The notes beneath the pieces are model-generated. The model did not search any database and was not told the DNA's origin. It saw nothing but the letters and a program-made list of their open reading frames with translations. A stretch of DNA of 35,709 bases from an uncultured Clostridia bacterium (GTDB lineage: Bacteria > Bacillota > Clostridia > Oscillospirales > Ruminococcaceae). The position numbers and the translations under genes are program-made. Below are positions 28,809 to 35,709 of this stretch, piece after piece. The stretch is taken from assembly GCA_947624345.1 (NCBI GenBank), contig CANQJW010000006.1, positions 1-35,709 of the forward strand. The letters run 5' to 3'. Numbering within the stretch: the stretch's first letter is position 1; every line of letters starts with the position of its first letter.

Positions 28809-29789
28809 TTAATTGTCTTGGTCGTAAGTCTCCTGAAAGAACTTGGCATAATCGGTTCTTTTTTCTTTCATGAACGTAATAGCCGTTCTCGGGTGGCAGT
28901 TAAACCTTCCGGTCAACAGATACGGAACATCATAACCCCAGACCAAACCATCGTTTCGAAGCTTAACCATATTCTTTTCAATAAAGTTAAGCAGCGGAAC
29001 TAAATCGTACTTGGGATTTTTTAAAAATCCAAGAAGAGTTTCCAATGCACAGTTTCCTGCACCTCTGCCAAGCGACCTTACAGTACCGTCAAGGTAGCTG
29101 GTTCCCATAATCATAGACTCAATGGTGTTCGCAAAAGCAAGCTGTTGATTATCGTGTGCGTGAATACCAATCTTTTTGTTGTACTTCTCGCCGAACTCTA
29201 AGAATTTCTCAGTCAGCCTTCTTATATCCTCAGGATACAAAGCACCGAAGCTGTCAACAATGTAAATCACATCAACACTGCTGTTTCCAAGTAGCTCTAA
29301 CGACTGATTAAGCTCACCATCGTTTGCAGTCGAAACAGCCATAATGTTAGCCGAGGTTTCATAGCCTTTCTTATGAAAATTTTCTATCATCTCAATGCAG
29401 GACGGAATCTGATATACATAAGTAGCCGTACGAATAATGTCAACTACGCTCTCGCTCTTAGGCAGAATGGTGTCCATATCGGTTCTTCCGACATCAGCCA
29501 TAACTGAAATCTTCAGGTCGCTGTCATTCTCACCGACAATTGCTCTTATCGCCTCTTCGTCACAGAACTTCCACTTTCCAAAGTCCTCTTCCGGGAAAAT
29601 CTTTTTTGAAGCCTTATATCCAAACTCCATATAATCAACGCCTGCAGCAATATTCGTCTTATATAAATCCTTTACAAACTCATCTGTAAAACGAAAATCA
29701 TTCACAAGTCCTCCGTCACGCAAGGTCGCGTCAACAACCCTCAAATCGTTTCTCACCGCAATTAAATTACCCTTTTTGATCTCACTCAT
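28809..29789 (-). CDS. Aldolase/DRE-TIM metallolyase family protein (HMGL-like)
   Basis: 326 aa; VVDATLRDGGLVNDFRF, IVDSFGALYPEDIRRL, GIHAHDNQQLAFANTIESM, GRGAGNCALETLLG. Confidence 0.8.
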   Translation of the reverse strand: MSEIKKGNLIAVRNDLRVVDATLRDGGLVNDFRFTDEFVKDLYKTNIAAGVDYMEFGYKASKKIFPEEDFGKWKFCDEEAIRAIVGENDSDLKISVMADVGRTDMDTILPKSESVVDIIRTATYVYQIPSCIEMIENFHKKGYETSANIMAVSTANDGELNQSLELLGNSSVDVIYIVDSFGALYPEDIRRLTEKFLEFGEKYNKKIGIHAHDNQQLAFANTIESMIMGTSYLDGTVRSLGRGAGNCALETLLGFLKNPKYDLVPLLNFIEKNMVKLRNDGLVWGYDVPYLLTGRFNCHPRTAITFMKEKRTDYAKFFQETYDQDN

Positions 29790-29883
29790 ATTGATTTCTC
29801 CCTTAAAATTTTATTACCGTTTAATATTGTCACTTTTAGCTTTTCACGGTTTAAAGCTTTAACGCTTTAAAGTCAACTACTAC

Positions 29884-29912
29884 ATTATATAACTATAATC
29901 TACATTTGTCAA
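29884..29912 (-). promoter_or_regulatory. Promoter of the aldolase-family gene
   Basis: Minus strand TTGACA (29907-29912)-N17-TATAAT (29884-29889), full consensus. Confidence 0.75.
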
Positions 29913-29947
29913 GTGTTTTTCAAAAAAATTACGCTATCTCTCAACAT

Positions 29948-31042
29948 TTAAACATTAAACCTGAATAGAACTATATCCCCGTCCTGCATAACATATTCTT
30001 TGCCCTCAAGTCGCATAAGACCTTTTTCCTTAACATGAGCCATAGTTCCGCAAGCCATAAGATCATCAAAGGAAACAACCTCGGCACGGATAAAGCCCTT
30101 TTCAAAATCTGTATGGATTTTTCCTGCAGCCTGAGGAGCTTTGGTACCCCTCTTTATCGTCCAAGCACGAACCTCCGGCTCTCCCGCTGTCAGGAAAGAG
30201 ATTAGTCCGAGGAGAGAATAACCCTCTTTAATTATTCTGCCAAGGCCAGAAATTTCAAGCCCAAGCTCAGATAAGAACATCTGTTTGTCCTCGTCGTTCA
30301 TATCTGAAATCTCTGCCTCAATCTGAGCACAGATAGGCAGAACTGCACTTCCCTCTTCCTTTGCGTGCTGGCGAACGATTTTATAATTTTCGTTGGTATC
30401 AATGTTGTTTGTAAAATCCTTTTCCGAAAGGTTTGCGGCATAGATAACAGGTTTTGCTGACAAAAGCGGCGTTTCCTTAATCCACTCTGTTTCATCATCG
30501 GTCATATCAAAACTCCTTGCAGGCTTTCCATCCTCAAGATGTGCCTTTAGTCTCTCCAAAAAGTCAACAACACCTGCAAGAGACTTGTCACCTTTCATTG
30601 CCTTTTTAGTTCTGTCAATACGCCTTTCAATCAACTCGGCGTCAGAGAAGATAAGCTCTAAGTCGATAGTTTCAATGTCACGCTTCGGGTCAATACTACC
30701 GTCAACATGAATGATATTGTCGTCCTCAAAGCATCTAACCACATGGACTATTGCATCAACCTCACGAATGTTCGAAAGGAACTTATTGCCCAGTCCCTCG
30801 CCTTTAGAAGCGCCCTTTACAAGACCTGCAATATCGACAAATTCCAGCGTTGCCGGGGTGAACTTAACAGGGTTATACATCTCCCTTAATTTATCAAGAC
30901 GCTCGTCGGGAACAGATACTATTCCAACATTCGGCTCAATCGTACAAAACGGATAGTTAGCCGATTCTGCCCCTGCGTTTGTAAGTGCATTAAAAAGCGT
31001 ACTCTTTCCCACATTCGGTAGTCCTACCATACCTAATTTCAT
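29948..31042 (-). CDS. ychF: Redox-regulated ATPase/GTPase YchF
   Basis: 364 aa; [43 protein letters not shown]-terminal TGS-like [23 protein letters not shown]. Confidence 0.96.
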   Translation of the reverse strand: MKLGMVGLPNVGKSTLFNALTNAGAESANYPFCTIEPNVGIVSVPDERLDKLREMYNPVKFTPATLEFVDIAGLVKGASKGEGLGNKFLSNIREVDAIVHVVRCFEDDNIIHVDGSIDPKRDIETIDLELIFSDAELIERRIDRTKKAMKGDKSLAGVVDFLERLKAHLEDGKPARSFDMTDDETEWIKETPLLSAKPVIYAANLSEKDFTNNIDTNENYKIVRQHAKEEGSAVLPICAQIEAEISDMNDEDKQMFLSELGLEISGLGRIIKEGYSLLGLISFLTAGEPEVRAWTIKRGTKAPQAAGKIHTDFEKGFIRAEVVSFDDLMACGTMAHVKEKGLMRLEGKEYVMQDGDIVLFRFNV

Positions 31043-31129
31043 ATAAATTTTCCTCCTGTATAATACTTACACTCTTCTGATTACATACAGAGATTCAGTA
31101 AACTAGTCAAATACTCCCTAAGATAATTT

Positions 31130-32140
31130 CTATCTTGCATCAACAAAACCCACTTTGTGATAAACCTTTGAAAGAATCCTGTTTGTTATTCTCATTGCAT
31201 CTTCCGCTCCGCTTGTGTAGCACTCCTTCAAGTAAGCTTTATCGGCAATAAGCCTTGAAAAATCATCTCTTACCGGCTTTAAGTAATCAGCTACAGCCTC
31301 TCCAACCGCCAGCTTGAAATCTCCGTATCCCTTTGATGCAAACTCACTCTCGATCTCATCATAGGTCTTTCCGGTAACGCAAGAGTAAATAGACATAAGG
31401 TTGTTTATTCCGTCCTTGCCCTCACGATAGCATATCTCCATCTCGCTGTCGGTAATTGCCCTTTTGAACTTTCTTATGATAGTATCCTTGTCATCTAGAA
31501 TGTAAACAGTCGCATTCTGATTTTCGTCCGACTTTGACATCTTCTTAGTAGGGTCTGCAAGCGATTTCACACTTGCTCCCAGAGGCGGTATATATGGCTC
31601 CGGCAGCTTGAAAAATTCACCGTACTTATTATTAAATCTGCCTGCAACATTACGCGCCAGCTCTAAATGCTGTTTCTGGTCAGCGCCAATAGGCACTAAA
31701 TCCGCATTATAAGCAAGAATATCCGCTGCCATTAAAACAGGATATGTAAACAATCCTGCGTTGACATCGTCTGCGTGCTTTTTTGACTTATCTTTAAACT
31801 GAGTCATTCTCGAAAGCTCGCCAAACTGCGTTGAACAAGCCAAAACCCAATTTAATTCAGCATGGCACTTATTATGGCTCTGAAAGAAAGCTATAGACTT
31901 TTTAGGGTCAATTCCACAAGCTAAAAGCAAAGCATACGCCTGTAAAGAATTTTGCCTGAGCTTGGCAGGGTCTTGCCTTACTGTTATAGCGTGCAAATCA
32001 ACTATTGAGTATATGCAGTTATATTCGTCCTGAAGCGTTCCCCAGTTGCGGACTGCTCCTAAGTAGTTTCCGAGCGTAAAAACTCCCGTCGGCTGTATTC
32101 CGCTGAAAATAATCTTCTTATCTTTATCAAATTCTGGCAT
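31130..32140 (-). CDS. trpS: Tryptophanyl-tRNA synthetase
   Basis: 336 aa; IIFSGIQPTGVFTLGNYLGAVRNW, KKMSKS-type motif (TKKMSKSDEN). Confidence 0.95.
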   Translation of the reverse strand: MPEFDKDKKIIFSGIQPTGVFTLGNYLGAVRNWGTLQDEYNCIYSIVDLHAITVRQDPAKLRQNSLQAYALLLACGIDPKKSIAFFQSHNKCHAELNWVLACSTQFGELSRMTQFKDKSKKHADDVNAGLFTYPVLMAADILAYNADLVPIGADQKQHLELARNVAGRFNNKYGEFFKLPEPYIPPLGASVKSLADPTKKMSKSDENQNATVYILDDKDTIIRKFKRAITDSEMEICYREGKDGINNLMSIYSCVTGKTYDEIESEFASKGYGDFKLAVGEAVADYLKPVRDDFSRLIADKAYLKECYTSGAEDAMRITNRILSKVYHKVGFVDAR

Positions 32141-32225
32141 GGTATTATCACTCCATTTAAGTATTTTCTACGTTTAATTATGAATAGTATCTGGTTTAAA
32201 ACATCTTTCATCTAATCCACAAAAG

Positions 32226-32277
32226 GCGACGAGTCCAACGTCTGCTCGCCGGTGCAACGTCACCGTTGCTCTCGACT
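32226..32277. repeat. GC-rich intergenic multi-hairpin element
   Basis: GGCGA...TCGCC, GCAACG-tcac-CGTTGC and GAGTC/GACTC inverted repeats in an otherwise AT-rich intergenic region. Confidence 0.6.
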
Positions 32278-32282
32278 CTTAC

Positions 32283-32312
32283 TTCTAACCTCTAATCTTC
32301 TAACCTCTAATC
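32283..32312 (-). repeat. 15-bp perfect tandem duplication containing the stop codon of the adjacent gene
   Basis: ttctaacctctaatc x2; sense GATTAGAGGTTAGAA x2, starting at the last codon GAT then TAG stop. Confidence 0.9.
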
Positions 32313-33500
32313 GAACATCTCTCGTGAAAGCTTTCCAATAAGCTCACAGCCCTTGACTATCTGCTCGTCTGTCGGCGTTGAGAAATTCAGTCTGAATGAT
32401 GTAGTCTTATCGGTTTCTCTTATCATGAATGCCGTTCCGGGAACAACCGCTACCTTATAATCGGCAACCGCCCTTTTACAAAATCCCATCATATCACAAT
32501 CATCCGGCAGTGTGCACCATATGAACAGTCCGCCCTCAGGCTTTGTGTATTCAATCTTGCTTGAGAAGTTCTTTTCAATCTCACTCAACATAAGCTCGCA
32601 TTTGTGCTTGTAAATCTTTCTGATATTCACAAGGTGATTTTCCATATCGCAGATCGAGAGAAATCTCTCAGCAAGAACCTGTGCCCAGATATTTGTATGC
32701 ACATCGGAAACCTGTTTGCACACGATAATTTTAGATACAATTTCCTTTGATGCCGAACAATATCCCACACGGATTCCAGGGGCGAGAACTTTTGAGAATG
32801 TTCCCGAATAAATAACTCGTCCGCTTGTATCCATACTCTTTATTGTCGGGATATCCTCGCCAGCAAAACGGATATCTCCATAAGGATTATCCTCTAAAAT
32901 GAAAATATCATATTTCTTCGCTAGTTCATAAACACGCTTTCTCTTTTCCAGGGACATAGTCAGTCCAGTCGGGTTCTGAAAATTCGGAATAAGATAGATA
33001 AGCTTTACGTTCTTATTTGCCTTTATTGCCTCTTCAAGTTTTTCAATGTTTATTCCATCATCGTCAAGCTCTACTCCCACAAGGTTGACATTATAAGACT
33101 TAAAGGCATTAAGCGATCCGATAAAGGACGGTGATTCACAGATAATAGTATCTCCCTCGTTGCAGAGTACCTTAGCTGCAAGCTCATTTGATTGCTGAGC
33201 TCCCGAAGTGATAATAAGCTCATCAGTATCAGTATTGAAGTTACCCTGAGCCTTCATTCTCTCCTTTAGAGCATTTCTCAACGGCGTGTATCCCTCTGTT
33301 ACCGAATACTGCAAAGCTAGTATAGGATCTTTGTCAAGAATCTCCCTTGAGATTCGCCTTACATTTTCGATAGGAAAAGCCTCTGGGGCTGGATTGCCTG
33401 CAGCAAACGAAATAACCTCAGGATCGGAAGTAAACTTTAATATTTCACGAATTGCCGACGCCTGAAGATTAGATACCTTTTCAGAAAAGTTATAATTCAT
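32307..33500 (-). CDS. PLP-dependent aminotransferase (2-aminoadipate/MocR-type AT-I domain)
   Basis: 397 aa; VISFAAGNPAPEAFP, LIYLIPNFQNPTG, LEDNPYGDIRF, YSGTFSKVLAPGIRVGY. Confidence 0.9.
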   Translation of the reverse strand: MNYNFSEKVSNLQASAIREILKFTSDPEVISFAAGNPAPEAFPIENVRRISREILDKDPILALQYSVTEGYTPLRNALKERMKAQGNFNTDTDELIITSGAQQSNELAAKVLCNEGDTIICESPSFIGSLNAFKSYNVNLVGVELDDDGINIEKLEEAIKANKNVKLIYLIPNFQNPTGLTMSLEKRKRVYELAKKYDIFILEDNPYGDIRFAGEDIPTIKSMDTSGRVIYSGTFSKVLAPGIRVGYCSASKEIVSKIIVCKQVSDVHTNIWAQVLAERFLSICDMENHLVNIRKIYKHKCELMLSEIEKNFSSKIEYTKPEGGLFIWCTLPDDCDMMGFCKRAVADYKVAVVPGTAFMIRETDKTTSFRLNFSTPTDEQIVKGCELIGKLSREMFD

Positions 33501-33691
33501 ATTTATCGTACTCCCTATTTATTGAAATAATTATTATGTTATCAAAATATTGTACCATATTTTCCATCAGAAAACAACCCCGCTATTAGAGTTTAGAGGC
33601 AAGACTGACGAGCCGTCGGTGCTATTTCCGCCTTTAGCCAATTTGTAAATGATATAAGCGGGTTTGTAAATTGATAACCACTTTATACAGC

Positions 33692-33722
33692 AAAAGTGTT
33701 CAGGAAAACCCTGAACACTTTT
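33692..33722. terminator. Terminator overlapping the end of the wzt-like gene
   Basis: AAAAGTGTTCAGG-aaaac-CCTGAACACTTTT, 13-bp perfect stem, directly after the minus-strand stop codon. Confidence 0.75.
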
Positions 33723-34679
33723 TTAATCTTCTGTATTGCTATCTGCTTGGTTTTCTGCTTGATTCTCTGATTTATTCTCTGATTTATTCTCTGTCTGATG
33801 CTCAGCTTGTTCTTTCTCAAATTGCTCCAGTTTTTCCAGTTTCTTTTGTATTTCCTGTTGCTCCTGAAGTCTCTGTTCTTTTCTCTTATTTCTCTTTATC
33901 CTTTTTCTTGCCGTTTTAGGCAGCTCAGCTAAATCATATTCCTCATCTATAAGTTTTTCGTAATAGTCGCAAACTTCATTCACTTCGCCATTTGCAATAA
34001 GTTTGCCGTTCTGAAGCAAAATAGCCTTGTTGCAAATATCTCTTATCTGATTTGTGTTGTGAGATACAAAAAGTACAGTCACATCGCTCGCCATCATAGA
34101 TTTTATCTTATTAAGGCTTTTTTTCTTGAATCTCCTGTCGCCGACCGATAAAACCTCGTCGAGAATCAAAATTTCAGGGTCGACAATTGTCGCAATCGAA
34201 AATCCTAGCCTTGCACGCATTCCTGACGAATAGTTTTTTATCGGCACATCAATAAACTCGCCCAAACCTGAGAATTCGACAATCTCATCGTATTTCTCTT
34301 TGAGAAATTCTCTTGTATATCCCAAAACTGTTCCGTAAAGGTATATGTTTTCGCCGCCTGTGTACTGCTTTTCAAAACCCGCTCCCAGTTCAAGAAGCGG
34401 TACTATCTTTCCATTAACGGTTATTTTGCCCTCAGTAGGTTTGAAAACTCCGGAAATAATCTTTAACAGCGTTGACTTTCCGGCTCCGTTTAAGCCAAGA
34501 ATGCCCACTCTGTCTCCTTGCTCAACCTTGAATGTTATATCCTTTAACGCCCAGAACTCGTTATAGTGAAGCTGCCTTTTCAACAGCTTTATGATATACT
34601 CTTTTATATTGTCTATCTTTTCCTTACTAAGATTAAATTTCATTCCCACATGGGAGACATCAAGCATAGTTTTTCCCAT
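33723..34679 (-). CDS. Polysaccharide/teichoic acid-type ABC exporter ATP-binding protein (Wzt/TagH-like)
   Basis: 318 aa; GILGLNGAGKSTLLKIISGVFKPTEG, KNYSSGMRARLGFSIATIVDPEILILDEVLSVGD; acidic/Gln-rich C-terminal tail. Confidence 0.9.
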   Translation of the reverse strand: MGKTMLDVSHVGMKFNLSKEKIDNIKEYIIKLLKRQLHYNEFWALKDITFKVEQGDRVGILGLNGAGKSTLLKIISGVFKPTEGKITVNGKIVPLLELGAGFEKQYTGGENIYLYGTVLGYTREFLKEKYDEIVEFSGLGEFIDVPIKNYSSGMRARLGFSIATIVDPEILILDEVLSVGDRRFKKKSLNKIKSMMASDVTVLFVSHNTNQIRDICNKAILLQNGKLIANGEVNEVCDYYEKLIDEEYDLAELPKTARKRIKRNKRKEQRLQEQQEIQKKLEKLEQFEKEQAEHQTENKSENKSENQAENQADSNTED

Positions 34680-34727
34680 AATTAAACTTATGCCCTCCTT
34701 TGAGCATTATATGTTAAGCTTATTTGT

Positions 34728-35516
34728 TTATATGTGTAAGATAAAGTCATCTTGTCTTTTATAGAATATAAAGAAACCGAAAAGTGTTACGCCCAGAGAA
34801 AATAGTCCTGCATAAAGCATTCCATATGGGTGCATAGGCTGACCTGAAAATGCATCTCTGAAGCCCTCTATAAGCCTGTATATTGGATTGAACTTAAATA
34901 CATATAATATCCAGCCATCAAACCTTCTTATAGTATAGAAAATCGCACTGGTATACATTATCAGCATTGAAAGGACATCCCAGATATATTCCACATCTCT
35001 GAAAAAGACATCAATAGTCGCTAAAATCATTCCTATACCGAATGTCAAGAAGAAAATCAGAATAAGCGGAATAAACGCTTGGAGCATATACCAAGATGGC
35101 TTAACACCCATACATACAGATACAACAAACAAATCAATAAGCGATATTAGAAAAATCACATATGTGTAAAGAGCTGATGAAAACGGATAGAGATATTTCG
35201 GTGCATAAACCTTTTTTATAATTGTTGAGTTTGAGCGTATAGAACGCATTGCCGTCTTTGTTCCTGTTGAAAAGAATGAGAACATCAGCCGTCCGATAAG
35301 AATATAAACTGCAAACGGAATCTCTAAGCCCTTTGCGCTTCTGCCAAGAAGTCTTGTGAACACAATTGTCAATACAGTCATTGTGAGCAGAGGTTCTATC
35401 AGTGACCACAATATTCCTAAGTATGATTTTCTGTATTTTAGCTTTATACCCTTTTTGACAAGCTCAAATGTCAAATGCCGGTAGCTTATAAATTTTTTTA
35501 TATATGCATTACTCAT
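34728..35516 (-). CDS. Polysaccharide-type ABC exporter permease (Wzm/TagG-like)
   Basis: 262 aa; LVKKGIKLKYRKSYLGILWSLIEPLLTMTVLTIVF; six-TM ABC2 pattern; paired with the ATPase. Confidence 0.9.
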   Translation of the reverse strand: MSNAYIKKFISYRHLTFELVKKGIKLKYRKSYLGILWSLIEPLLTMTVLTIVFTRLLGRSAKGLEIPFAVYILIGRLMFSFFSTGTKTAMRSIRSNSTIIKKVYAPKYLYPFSSALYTYVIFLISLIDLFVVSVCMGVKPSWYMLQAFIPLILIFFLTFGIGMILATIDVFFRDVEYIWDVLSMLIMYTSAIFYTIRRFDGWILYVFKFNPIYRLIEGFRDAFSGQPMHPYGMLYAGLFSLGVTLFGFFIFYKRQDDFILHI

Positions 35517-35581
35517 CTAAATTTCTCCATAAAAAATTTCTTATAATTATGAATGCTCCATAGAACAGTTTTCTCATATTC

Positions 35582-35709
35582 TTAACACTGCTCCATTTTC
35601 CTTTTCTCTTTAAAGTCGTTAATCTGCTTTACAGGCGGGAGCTTTTCAATATTTCGCCAAACTTTATTATTTCCTACGGCCCAGATAATACCCTTTATCA
35701 TGCCCATTT
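35582..35709 (-). CDS. Possible 3' end of a CDS entering from the right edge (product unknown)
   Basis: Minus strand open frame ...MGMIKGIIWAVGNNKVWRNIEKLPPVKQINDFKEKRKMEQC*; partial. Confidence 0.4.
   Translation of the reverse strand, partial: MGMIKGIIWAVGNNKVWRNIEKLPPVKQINDFKEKRKMEQC

Noticed and set aside
32141-32306. T-box riboswitch upstream of trpS
   Set aside because: No T-box consensus (AGGGUGGNACCGCG) or specifier-loop architecture seen; only GC-rich hairpins and repeats.

Overview
This 35.7-kb window is from an AT-rich, spore-forming, low-GC Firmicute. I infer a Ruminococcus-like member of the Clostridia from the GlgC/GlgD pair, SpoIIE and the archaeal-type PurO. Most of it is housekeeping. 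The recognisable blocks are an Lrp/aminotransferase/ispE operon, a secreted Ig-like/FN3 protein, a glgB-glgC-glgD-glgA glycogen operon, spoIIE, a cysD-cysNC-sulfotransferase sulfation cassette, rsmA, and a purE-C-F-M-N-purO-like-AICARFT-lipoprotein-purD purine cluster. These are followed by an aldolase-family gene, ychF, trpS, an aminotransferase and a Wzt/Wzm-type exporter. The least-explained signals are in the gaps. (1) About 190 nt upstream of purE has its own promoter and terminator, a long irregular closing stem and two mutually exclusive internal helices; it may be a 6S-like RNA or a leader. (2) A predicted ~85-nt sRNA at 151-236 carries an exposed anti-Shine-Dalgarno stretch and is transcribed from a divergent promoter pair around an A/T palindrome. 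(3) Two families of low-complexity intergenic repeats sit in the gaps, and four of them begin exactly at stop codons. (4) The sulfate-activation plus sulfotransferase cassette looks built for sulfating a product rather than for assimilation. All structures and product calls come from reading the sequence by eye; no searches or folding programs were run.
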